From positions 23,828,867 through 23,892,866 of the forward strand of contig NC_092525.1 in the NCBI RefSeq assembly GCF_037038585.1: a stretch of DNA of 64,000 nucleotides, written 5' to 3'. The DNA is from Patagioenas fasciata. Its lineage: Eukaryota; Chordata; Aves; Columbiformes; Columbidae. A model generated the notes under the pieces. The model worked only from the letters and a program-made list of their open reading frames with translations. It ran no database searches and had not been told where the DNA came from. Below, piece by piece: positions 14,601 to 25,137 of the stretch (positions are counted from its first letter, which is position 1; every line of letters starts with the position of its first letter). A program made the translations under genes and the position numbers.

Positions 14601-16476
14601 TACCAGAGTTCCCACCCCTGACCACAGCCTTTTTTAAGTGGCATGCCTATGGGAGAAGCAATCCTGAGCCACTCCACATGTTCTTCACTGGAGACAGCCC
14701 AGCCTGCAGCAGGGATGTTCAACACCACCAGCTTTTGTGGGGCCAGTTTGTGCATGTTAACTCATGCATTTGGACAATTCTGGGGGAACGGGACTCTTCT
14801 TAGCTCTCCTAATGTCTTTCCTCTCAACCAGCTGCTCATAGTTTGTAGTCCCTCCTGCTCACCAGGTGCTTGTGCAGCCCAGCTCATGTCGGGCTGCTGG
14901 TGGTGCAGTGTAGGAGGCTGGAGCAGTGTGGTGCTGCCCAACAGCCTTGTGCAGTGTGTGGGACTCCCCTGGGTGGTGCAGCCACATGGAGTGCAGGCTA
15001 GGGATCACTGCAAGTGCAGTTGTTTTCCCTGGTGTCCTGACAGAGCAGCAGGATTTACCCTGATGGTGCCCTTTGGGCTCTGGGTTATGAGCTAGGAATG
15101 TTTCATGTAGCGAAACTTTATCGCTAAGCTGTCCCATGTGTACAGGTGATGGTGCTGAGCACTGACACAGTCAAACTCCTGCCAAACAGAGATGACTAGG
15201 AGTTAAAATTAGAGTTTTCAGGCATGAATGTTTAAATGCAAAAACCCAAACAAGTCTTTCTGCAGCTCCTGTGAATGGCAGAGTCACTGTGTGCTGCTTT
15301 GATTTTCTTCCAGTGATGTTTTTGCCCAAGAAAACAAAAGACAAGGAGGTTGAGTCAAAGAGCCAGTGTATTGAAGGAATCAGCAGGTTGATTTGCACAG
15401 CGAAACATCAGCAGAACATGCTGCGGGGTAAGTGCAGTGCTTCCATCCTGTCAGGTTCTGGGGTGAGGTTCAGCTGCTGGTGTTGCCCTCCAAGCAAAGG
15501 GCTGAGCTGGTGTCCTGCCCCATGCCCTGGAGTCAACATAATGGGAGTGTTTCTGGGGACCTGTCCAGCACTGGGGAATGTTTTAATAGATGTGGGAAGA
15601 TCCTCCCTTACCTGGGAGCTCCTCTGAATCAGTGCCCTGGATGAGGACAAGGGCTAGGCCAGGCTCCACTCCCCTCCCTGTCATTCTCTGTTTCTCCTGC
15701 ACATCTGATGTGAATGATGGTGGGGAGCAGTGAGAGTGTGACTGTTGCTCTAGGCAAGGCTCTGGCACAGACACATACGTGCATCGTGTAGACAGACCCA
15801 CAGCGGGTGTCAGTGGAGCTGTGTGTCCAGTATCAAAAATATCCTTGTAGCCTATTCAGCTGATAAGCCCCACCACTGTGAACAGCAGAGGGATCTGCTT
15901 AGGTCACCTCCTCAATCCAAGGGGTAGTCACAGAAGTGTATCACCTCTTCAGGAGATGTGGGTCTCATGGTTGAGTGCCAGTGAGGGGAGGCTGATGTCC
16001 GTCTCTGAAAGAGTGCATTTGCCCAAAAAAGAAAATGGATATGTTTAGGAAATTTGAGAAATCGGATCAGGTGATGCTGAAATCAGCAGTCTGGGGAGCT
16101 CCAGTGTCAGTGAGTGATGCCAGAGCAACAGCTTGTGCTGTTCTCCCTAATCCTGGTTTGCTCTGGAGCTTTTCTCCCCATGTGTGCAGCTCTGTACAGT
16201 GGTGAGGAGGGGAAGCAGAGCATTGCGAATGCTGAGCGCAGAGCGTGGCCAGGCCTCCCTCTGCTGACTGCTGGGAGGCTTCTGGCAAAGCTGTTCCAGG
16301 TTGGCCTCTTCCACTCAGTATTTTCTAACTCTCCTCTCTTTTTACCCTCCTCTGCAGTTCTGATCGATGGCGTGGAGTGGAATGACGTCAAGTTCTTTCA
16401 GCTGGCAGCACAGTGGTCCTCTCATGTCAAGCACTTTCCCATCTGCATATTTGGACACTCCAAATCTAACTTCTAG
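5570..16476 (+). CDS. PACS2: PACS2, C-terminal six coding exons (5' part off window)
   Basis: Six exons on the + strand, all with GT..AG introns, join without frame breaks into the C-terminal 226 residues of a PACS-family protein and end at TAG 16474-16476. Recognition rests on the block around FIPFVGVVKVG, on [23 protein letters not shown] and [16 protein letters not shown], and on the C-terminus [18 protein letters not shown]2 is a cytosolic sorting adaptor. From family knowledge it binds acidic-cluster cargo, works with COPI in ER retrieval, maintains ER-mitochondria contacts and links to Bid-dependent apoptosis. The cargo-binding furin-binding region and the middle region (about the first 660 residues of an about 890-residue protein) must lie left of the window. 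The paralogue PACS1 is the alternative. PACS2 is preferred because MTA1 lies directly downstream on the same strand, as in the human 14q32 order. Confidence 0.93.
5613..9231 (+). other. PACS2: PACS2 intron between exons A and B
   Basis: 3,619 bases, GTGAGT..CTCTAG. It holds a short T run near 5802, and I saw no repeat family or RNA gene. Reading frames on both strands are short and unsupported. Confidence 0.85.
9232..9274 (+). CDS. PACS2: PACS2 coding exon B
   Basis: A 43-base exon, acceptor CCCCCTCTAG and donor TCAG|GTAACA. It encodes [14 protein letters not shown] plus the first base of a Gly codon. Together with exon A it gives the conserved [11 protein letters not shown] segment. It ends in phase 1. 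Confidence 0.93.
9275..10115 (+). other. PACS2: PACS2 intron between exons B and C
   Basis: 841 bases, GTAACA..TGCAAG. The acceptor AG follows a weak polypyrimidine tract (CTTCTTTTCTGCAAG). T-rich runs occur near 9735 and 9865. Nothing else was recognised. Confidence 0.85.
10116..10251 (+). CDS. PACS2: PACS2 coding exon C (Ser/Pro/Ala-rich linker)
   Basis: A 136-base exon. It begins [10 protein letters not shown] and continues as a low-complexity Ser/Pro/Ala/Thr stretch with a [12 protein letters not shown] core, then SFSSS before the donor AG|GTAAAG. It starts in phase 1 and ends in phase 2. The composition suggests a disordered linker between the conserved C-terminal blocks. The SDD motif and the SP/TP dipeptides are possible phosphorylation sites; that is inference only. 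Confidence 0.92.
10252..13222 (+). other. PACS2: PACS2 intron between exons C and D
   Basis: 2,971 bases, GTAAAG..TTCCAG. No repeat family was recognised. Overlapping open frames on both strands near 11050-11460 and 11730-12010 have no recognisable protein similarity. Confidence 0.85.
13223..13449 (+). CDS. PACS2: PACS2 coding exon D
   Basis: A 227-base exon, acceptor TTTTCCAG and donor AAAG|GTAAGG, entering in phase 2 and leaving in phase 1. Its landmarks in order are [13 protein letters not shown], a charged RKRDPEKKD stretch, [18 protein letters not shown], then [16 protein letters not shown]. This is the strongest single PACS signature in the window. The basic KEKNKK end continues into the next exon as VMFLPKK. 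Confidence 0.96.
13450..15313 (+). other. PACS2: PACS2 intron between exons D and E
   Basis: 1,864 bases, GTAAGG..CTTCCAG. Nothing beyond unsupported short open frames was seen. Confidence 0.85.
15314..15427 (+). CDS. PACS2: PACS2 coding exon E
   Basis: A 114-base exon, acceptor TTCTTCCAG and donor CGGG|GTAAGT, phase 1 in and out. It encodes [18 protein letters not shown], then [12 protein letters not shown] and QQNMLR. Because it is symmetric (phase 1/1, 38 codons), skipping it would keep the frame. I have no evidence that this happens. Confidence 0.95.
15428..16357 (+). other. PACS2: PACS2 last intron
   Basis: 930 bases, GTAAGT..TCTGCAG, with a pyrimidine-rich tract before the acceptor. 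No further feature was seen. Confidence 0.85.
16358..16476 (+). CDS. PACS2: PACS2 terminal coding exon and stop
   Basis: Acceptor CCTCCTCTGCAG is followed by codons for [19 protein letters not shown] and then [19 protein letters not shown], with TAG at 16474-16476. The extreme C-terminus is the conserved PACS ending, so the stop is the authentic one. The 3'UTR continues in the same exon. Confidence 0.96.
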
Positions 16477-17320
16477 CCATGCTCAGCGGAGGGACCTTCT
16501 GTCCATCCCGGGGACTGCACACCAGGAGCCAGGAACTGCGTGCCAACTCTGACTCGCATCGCTCTGCCCTCTCCTGCAGAATTAATTACAGATGTGCTTG
16601 GATTACTTTTGAATTACTTTTTTTCTATTAACTCTTAAGTTTACTACAAGGGAAGGAAACCCCTTTAAACAAAGGCAAAAAAAACCCCGGTCTTAAATAT
16701 AGATGTCCTGACAACATGAAGTTGTGGGGGAGTTGGCAGGAGCAGGCAACCTGCCCAAGAACACCTACCACCTACAAGCAGATAGCTGAATAACTGCACT
16801 GCTTATTAACCTGAGACCTCATTGGTGTGAGTGGGCTGGGGGAACCATGGATCAGCTTGAAGAGATTTTTGTGGAAGACCATGTGTGTTACGGTGTGTTT
16901 GTGCCCCTCTGACTGTATATCTATGAAAAAAAGATGGCCAGTTGTTCTTTCTGCTGCCAAAGGACAAGAGATGAGCGAGTGTGGAGGGAGTTCAACTCTC
17001 TGGTTTGAAAAACAAACAGCTTGTATAGGTAGGGTGATCTGGAGAGGAGATCCCCCTTTGGAGCGTGGAGTCTGCCATGGGCAGGTGTTTGTGCTGAAGC
17101 GGTGCCTGAGGAGGGTTGGCAAGAACAGGAATTGGGGAAACTCCAGGTGTAAGGAAACTCCAGTGTCCCAGGTCTGTGACAATGACCAAACCGAGCCAGT
17201 CACAATGTCCCTGCAGCTGGCTGTGCTGCTGAGGGACGCCGTGTCAGTGGGGTCGCTGCTATTTACGTACTCACACCAATTATTTACTTGTCAATAAAAC
17301 CTCATCCAGCCTCTAAAGGG
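16477..17320 (+). other. PACS2: PACS2 proximal 3'UTR
   Basis: Sequence directly after the PACS2 stop, running to just past the first AATAAA (17293). It contains no splice or coding signal. The end is an estimate, 15-25 bases past the hexamer. A transcript ending here would have a 3'UTR of about 0.84 kb. Confidence 0.6.
17293..17298 (+). terminator. PACS2: Candidate proximal polyadenylation signal of PACS2
   Basis: Canonical AATAAA in the context TTGTCAATAAAACCTC, followed by T-rich sequence from about 17326 that could serve as the downstream element. The genomic A-rich stretch at 17364-17392 lies just beyond, so cDNA ends mapped here could come from internal priming. Confidence 0.55.
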
Positions 17321-17363
17321 AAAGGATTTTTTAATAGCTGCAGATTTTTTTTAATGCTTTCTA

Positions 17364-17392
17364 AAAAAAAAAAAATAAAAAAAAAAAAAAGA
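17364..17392 (+). repeat. A-rich simple repeat
   Basis: A run of about 28 adenines interrupted by one T, followed by further A-rich sequence to about 17412. It lies downstream of the first PACS2 poly(A) signal. It could be plain simple repeat or a decayed retroposed tail. No flanking retrocopy or target duplication was recognised. Confidence 0.8.
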
Positions 17393-20300
17393 AGAAATTA
17401 AGAGGAAAAAAAATTAAGTTGCCAAAAAATCAAACCCAGGAAGATGAGCCGTTGTCTGTGAAGTGATACATCACTGTAGTGGCTGAACTGGGAGCCAGCC
17501 AGGCGCTCTGTGTGTCCAGCTGCCTTCCTGTCCATCTGTCAAACCTCACACGTGAGGGAGCGTGGGCTGCTTTATCTGCTGCCTTTGTCCTGCCCTGACC
17601 GCACTGTGCTCCCCGAGCCTGCTGCCACCTCCCTCCTTCACTTCCCCGGGCTGCAGGAGCGGGTTGTCGCCATGCCCTTGAACACCCAGGACCTCTCCTT
17701 GTAGAGGCTGAGAGACTGGAACAAAACTGAAGGGTGCTGGGGCTAGGCAGCCTCCCATAGGTGTCCTTACCTTCTGCTTTCTGAGGAGTGATTTTTTTTT
17801 GGGGGCATATTGCACTGTTGGCTTGGCTCCAGCTGCAGTTGTGCTTGCTTTGTACACCTTAGTGCTCCCAGGAATGCTTGGGGTGCCAGGACAAGGGGGT
17901 GCTCTTGCAAGGAGGCAGCATGACAGGCTGCAGGTCTGGGTGGCTCTGGGTGCTGCAGATGTGGCCTCTTGCTCTGCAGGCTTCCCGAGACGAGACTGGG
18001 AACAGGCAGTGAATGAGGCTTGGGGGGCTGAGTGTGCTCATTGTGTGGAAGAACAGACATCCCTGGCATTTCAGGGCGAACTGAAGTTCTGATGGTGTCC
18101 TTTTGGGTCCCACCCTTGTGGGCAGGCCAGGCTCTGTGAGCATTTCCAGAAGGCACTTTCTGAGGGCAGTGATGATGCTTTTGAAACTCTTTTTTTTCTG
18201 ATCCCTTACTCTTGGGTTTTTAAAGGACTAGGGAACCTGCTTTCCCTTGGCTGGTGGGTCTTGCGCTGTGTGGGGACCGCCTGGGTTGTTTTGGACAGGG
18301 CAGCGATGGTGTGCTCTGCTAGACCTTCTCCTGCTGACACGGAGCGAGGGGTTATTAGGCGAGAGCGTGGTCTCTGCTGGATCCAGTGCCTGTCACAGCT
18401 CACAGCACGGGCTGCTTCACCAAATGGTTTCATGAAACCCTTTCCCAGCACAAATGCAACCTACTTGGCCAGGGGCTGGGTATTCCCTTCGCACCACGTG
18501 GTGGGGAGGACGTGGTCCCATGCCCAGTGGCACACTGCTGGGCAGGCCATACTGCCTGGTTGCAATGCTGTGTTCCTTCCTGTAGGCCCGTCTGCCAGCT
18601 CTTGGCTTTGGCAGAAGCTCGGCGCTGGTTTGAATGTTGTAGTGTCCATCAGTTCCTGCATTTTTCCTGCATTTTTGGTTGACCTGAGCTGATGCTCTGG
18701 GACTGTATAGCGTTGCCTAGCAGTGGTAGTGTGGGAGATGGTGTATAAGCACATCACTTCTTTTTCTTTATTCAGGCTGTTGCATCAAAAAAAAAAAAAA
18801 AAGGCTTTTTAAAGGAAATTAGTCAGTGTGTGATTTGTGTGATTTCTTTCTCGAGTCTCATGCTGGTGTGACAAGGGTGGTTGGGCTGGGTTCCAGCGTC
18901 AGGAGCCGCACGCAGCCTGGGCAGCTCTTGGTGGGGTGCACTGACCGACTGCAATAACTTTGTTTACTGAGGGGGTGAGGGGGGGAACCATCACTGTGCT
19001 CCTCTTTGTATTTCAACCTACTGTAAAGAAACAAATGGTAGCTAGGACAGGATTTCCAGGGTCCTGCCTGTCAAATGTGTTGCCCTGCTCTACTGTGTTC
19101 GTGTGTGTGTGTGTACGTGAGAGAGAGAAACAGTTCTGCTCGTTGCATATCATGTTGGTTTGTGTTCTGTTCTACTTTTATACAAGCAAATTCACCGGGA
19201 AACTCTCTGTATGCCTGAGGGCTTGTGTTTCTGCAGGGTTTCTCTCCTGTGGAAAGCTGCCTTTGCTCTGAAATGCCTCTCCTGTGCAAGGAAACATCCT
19301 GGTTTCTTGGCTGTGTCCTTCTGGAGCCCAGTAGTGGCAGGCAGTGCCTGCCCATGGGCAGCTCTGCTCCCAGGGTGGAAAATGTGGTGTTCCCCAGCAT
19401 TGAAGGCAAGGGCTGGCATGTGGGTTTGGTGGTGATGCTCCAGTTGGGGCATTGTTTGTGCCTCTGTTGTGTCACGTGGAGCCACTTTGTGCAGCTGTTT
19501 CTGTCACTGATAGGAGGAGGAGCAGGTTTCTATCTCTGCGGTAAACCCCAGGCTCCCTGTCTCTTTGTGTTCCAGAGCTTGCCTCTTGCTCTCCACAGAG
19601 CCCATCTCTCCTGCTCCCCTGGCTGTGGCTTCTCAAAGCAGCTGGTTTCTTTTCCAGCTGCTCTTGGGCAAAGGGCCCCCGCCTCACTCAGGGAAGGGCT
19701 TGTTGCTGTGCTGGGCTCTGCGGCGCTGACCTAGTTTAACAATGCCAGCAAGCACATGAAAGATGGAAGGTTTTTGTGGCCTTGTGTTGCACCTTGAGTG
19801 ATTCCTGGTCCTCTGGGTTGAGTTTCCTGGAGACAAAGGGCCTTGGCACTGCCTTTGTTTGATCAGCTGCTGTCTCTCCTGTGGTGCTGGGGACTTTGTG
19901 GGCTCTTGGGTGGCTGTTTCCATCAGTTTGATTGTTACCAGTTACATCTCGGCAGTAACTGTGGAGTCCTTCTTAATTACACGTGGGTTTGGGGAGAGCT
20001 ACTGACTCCTCGACTCTGTTTTGCTGCTTTAATTAGCACACGCTTGTGGCTTTATCCTGCAGAGAGGGCAGGGGTAGGTGGCTGGGAGGTTTCTGGGGCT
20101 GGAGGAGATGCACCAATTTTTTTCCATCATCAAACTTGGCCAAGAACCACAACGCCTTGTGCTTAACCTGTGATTGCAGCAAATGGCCCCATCCTGTTTC
20201 TCCCCAGCAGCGTGGGGCACTGGAGTGCTGGGGCGGAGGGCAAGGGCATTGCATCTGCCAGTTGAAGAGTAAAATCCTGATGAGAGGCAGCAGAGCTGGT

Positions 20301-21070
20301 GACATTCTCCTGTTGTCCCGTGTGCTGAGGGATTGGGAAGGCTGGGATTAGGGCAATCCCGCTGTGCAGCAGTAAAGGGCTGGGGGCCCTGGAGCTCTCC
20401 TGAAGGTTGGTGGGATGCAGTGCCTCTGTCACCTTCATTGATGGGGTCCCAGTCTTGGCAGATAGCTGTGTGGTGGCATTTAGTGCAACATTCCCTCTGG
20501 GTTTATCTGGCAGGGAGAAGGCCATGAACAAGCAGCAGCATCTCCCAGAGGCTTCCTGGAGCCTCTTCAGGGTGGTTCTCATGGGAGATGCTCCTGACAG
20601 GGCTGGCTCCTGCAGGGTCTGTTGGCTGCTTTGGGACAGACTGGGGGAGAAGAGGACATGCCAACTTGGAGAGCAGCAGGTTTCCTTAAGGACGAGCACC
20701 AGTATGGGGCCACATCCAGTCAGCTGCTGCTTTGCACCTTGGCCAGAGGGTTGTCAGAGCATTGCCTCCCTGGTTGTGTACGTGCTGTGGCGACCGGGAA
20801 GCACCTTGTGAGCGTGGGTGCCAGGGCTGTGTGCCACCAGCCTGGTCCAGACCGTGGCACATGAGGGGACATTACCACTGTGTAGATTCCCAGCTTGTCC
20901 ATCTGTTTCATTGTTGTATTGTTTGGGTTCTAGGGTGGTTGTTTTTGTTTTTTATGAAGACAGATTAAATGTAAATAGCCTTTTTTTGGAACAAACTGCA
21001 ACGTGCTCGACCTCGTCAACTATTTTATGGTACTAATGCAACACTAATAAAACTGGACATGAAAGCACAC
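17393..21070 (+). other. PACS2: Likely extended PACS2 3'UTR
   Basis: No exon, CR1 copy or promoter was recognised. It includes a 16-A run at about 18787-18802 and a short GT/GA run near 19100-19130. The last about 120 bases (20940-21060) turn AT-rich and end in AATAAA at 21046, like the end of a long vertebrate 3'UTR. I infer an alternative about 4.6-kb PACS2 UTR. The alternative is an unrelated non-coding transcript or plain intergenic DNA. Confidence 0.4.
21046..21051 (+). terminator. PACS2: Candidate distal polyadenylation signal
   Basis: AATAAA in AT-rich context (CAACACTAATAAAACTGG), followed about 25 bases on by TTGAGTTGTCTCTC, a plausible GT-rich downstream element. This is the best-looking poly(A) context between the two genes. 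A third AATAAA at 22810-22815 is followed by GTTGTATTTTGG and remains an alternative. Confidence 0.5.
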
Positions 21071-23670
21071 ACCCGTCCCTTGAGTTGTCTCTCAGCAAGG
21101 GCTGCTCTGCCATGACCCAAGGCAGTTGTCTCCAATAAGAGACAGCAAGCAGCATGGCTTCTTGGCATGGGGGGATCTGCATCTCCTCTCTAGCACTGAG
21201 CTCTCCTGTGGATTTCACAACCCTGCTGCCCATGTCTCCTCTCCCAGAGGGTCCTGCTTGCCTCCAGCAGCTGTCTCGGATTTGACAGCCCTCTCTCACA
21301 CCAGGTCCTCATCCCCTTGCAGCAAGCAGGGACCAGCAGCAGCCTGCTCCCCTGGGTGAGGGTGGGAGCACAAGGGGTTGGCTGCTGAAGGGAGCTGAGG
21401 GTGCAGGGAGCTCCCCACAGCAGACTAGGCTGCTCCCCAAGCACATGGGTCTTGATGGATGTCCCAGCTTCTCCACATGGCCTGGCCAGGCTCGCAGGCA
21501 TTTATGACCTGAGCCCTTTGCTGGAGGAGGGGACACAACTCCCATCCAGGTGGCACTGAGCAGAGCTTGGATAACTTCAGGCAGGAGGAAGATACATAGC
21601 TCAGGACTGGGCAAATTTGGGACTCAAGTGCAGAGACAGCACTGGATACAGGAGACATGTGGGTCAGGCCTGTGTGGTTTTTTTTACACAGGTTCCGATC
21701 TAAATCTGCACCGAACGCACAGCTGCATAGAAGAGGCACAGCCTGAGCTTCACCTTTCAGAGCCTGCAGAGCAGCTGTTCTCAGCATGGGAAGGAGGGTG
21801 CAAGTAGAGAGGCCTGAGGCGGTGGGGAAGGCTTCAAAAGCTGGCAGGGGGAGCAGGTGCCCCCCACATTGCTCGGGAGCATGTATGAGCTCTCCATGCT
21901 AAGCCAAAAGCCCCAGTGGGGCCATGGGCATGCTCATCTGTGTTCTGGAAGGCAGGAGAAGGAAAACAGAGCTGGGTGGAGCAAGGATGGGCTGGGGTGT
22001 GCCAGGTCACATGCAATGGGCCCAGAGAGCTTCCCTTGCCCATGCATGCTGGGACAAGCCAATTTCTGCAAGGCAACCTCAGACTGGACTCTCAAAGCAC
22101 CGACGTGCTCCTTCTGTAGGTTTTGGCCTTTCTCAGCGGAGGTGCAGCCTTGCTGCCATGTGATAGACACCAAATACAGGCGATGCCTTGTTGGGATGCA
22201 CCAAAAGCCTTCTGGAAGATTGGTGGCACCCATGGGAGTGGGGTTTGGTGGTAGGAGATGGGGTGTTGTAAGAGCCCGCTCCTCCTTAGGCTGCAGCATC
22301 CCTTGCTATCTCCCTCCCGGTGCCCTGGCAGTGACCACAGCTTGTTGCTTAACCAGGAAAAGGAATAGCAGGGAAGTTCCGACATGGTTTTGTTGCTATC
22401 ATTTAAAACACAATTTAGTGTCTGTAAGAGCAGTCAATGCCATGTGACTGCCTGCTTCATGTGCATCTACTGACTGCCCCATGATGTGATTTGTAAATAT
22501 TTGTTCTGGGTAATTTTTCTGCGCCCTACTGAATTACTTTCTGGTCTGCAGAACGGTTGCAGAAGTAACCTAGGGAGAGCCAGCCCTTTTGTCCTGTGGT
22601 GTCCCAAACGGCTCCAAAAGGCAGAAATACTGTGGTGCTGCCCCCCAGCCCAGGAACACTGAACTTTTCTGGCTGACTGAATTTTCACCCCCAGAAGTGC
22701 TTTCCTCGCTCAGCCGTGTTCCTTGCATACATTAGAAACACGAAAGCAGAGGCCTGTGCCCTACTGGGATCCAGAGATTGGTTTTTTTCTAATGTGGAAA
22801 ATGAATTTTAATAAAAGCCCTGTTCTTTTTCCAGTAGTTGTATTTTGGCAGATGTCAAGGTTTTGAGCAGTCTTGCGTAGCTGTTTCAGGACCTGATTAA
22901 CAACCTGGGTTGAGAGCACAGGCAGTGCCCAGCCCTGCTAAGAGGTATGATCATTTGTGTTGTCTACCACTTAGTCCAGCAAAGAGTTTAATGACAGATA
23001 TTTTTTGGCTGTTGTGACCTGTCTGACTGTCAGGAAGGTTCCTGGGTTGACACTCACCTCAGATAACAGCAGGTGATGCTCCAGCTCTGTGCTGGAGCCA
23101 AGAAGTGAGTGTGGATCTCTTGCTGTGCCCGAGAGGCCAGTGGAACCCCACGTCTGACTGTACCTGGAGGTGTAGCTCTTTGGGGTTCACCATCTGGCCT
23201 TGGCCATGCACATGCAAAAGTAGTCCTGCGGGGATGGCTGGTCACCTGCTCTGCTGTACTTCGTCAGCCCTCGCTGTGAGACCCGCTGTGAAAGTGCTCT
23301 GTGCCAAAGACTAATGGTTTATTGGGGTATTTTTTGGTGTCAGCCTGTCACTTCCCACAGGAGAGGAAATGGTAAAGTGCAAGGTTTGCAGAGCAACCTG
23401 GAGACAGCAACTGTTCAACAACCCTGTAGCTGCTGCAGGAGTAGATGCCTGGAGAGGAGCTGTGCGTGGGTGAAGAAGGGATGGTGACACCCCCCAGGTT
23501 AGCAGGTCAGGGAAAGGTAAGGTGGTCACCTGCATTTTACCTTTAGGGCTGATACCTGAGGAGATACCTGGCGGTGCCTTTTGGGGGAAGCAGGCAACAC
23601 AGGTGGCGGGGCCAGGCCAGGCAGCCCCTGCCATTGCAGGGACCCCTGAGACACTCTGTAGGAGAGGCAG
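21071..23670 (+). other. PACS2-MTA1 intergenic DNA, left part
   Basis: No recognised gene. The longest + frame (21857-22447) has a Cys/Trp/Gly-rich composition typical of random GC-rich DNA and no known similarity. An AATAAA at 22810 is the only signal of note. In human the testis gene TEX22 lies in this gap; I see nothing resembling a coding exon of it. Confidence 0.6.
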
Positions 23671-24720
<1,050 letters not shown>

Positions 24721-25019
24721 CCCGTGTGGCGCCGGCCGAGCCGTGCGGGGAAAGGCGCTGCCTGCGAGCGGCGCCGCTGCCGCCGCCGGGCCCGCTCCCT
24801 CCCGCCGGGCACAGGCCGCCGAGCGCCGCCCCCACGCTGCGGGCTGGGCGGCGGGGCCAGCTCCTTCCCCTCCCTCCCGCCGCCGCCGGGCCCCTCTCCG
24901 CCCGGGCCCGCCACCGCCCCCGGCCCGCTGCCGCCCCGCCCTCCGCCTCGCTCGCTCCCTCCCTCCCTGTCGACCGGGCGGCAGTCGGCGCGGCCCCTTT
25001 AATTCCCCCGTTCCCCTCC

Positions 25020-25109
25020 CCCGCCCGGCCGCTCTAGCCTCCATTTTCCAGCGGATCCGGCACCTGGAGGCGGCGGCGGGAGCGGCCCGCACCCGGCCCC
25101 GTCCCGGGC
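25020..25109 (+). other. MTA1: MTA1 5'UTR (start estimated)
   Basis: GC-rich leader directly before the start codon, with no upstream ATG seen between about 25020 and 25109. The transcription start cannot be fixed from sequence. Placing it just after the GC box at 25015-25027 is a guess. Confidence 0.4.
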
Positions 25110-25137
25110 ATGGCCGCCAACATGTACCGGGTCGGAG
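25110..25137 (+). CDS. MTA1: MTA1 coding exon 1
   Basis: 28 coding bases: MAANMYRVG plus the first G of Asp10, then donor GGAG|GTAAGG. The context GGGCATGG has G at -3 and +4. A second in-frame Met at codon 5 lies one residue before the BAH core. The exon sits in the centre of the CpG island. Confidence 0.95.

Noticed and set aside
21857..22447. 196-codon + strand open frame between PACS2 and MTA1
   Set aside because: Composition is rich in Cys, Trp, Gly and Pro as in random GC-rich DNA. There is no recognisable domain, several overlapping frames exist on both strands, and no promoter or splice support was seen.
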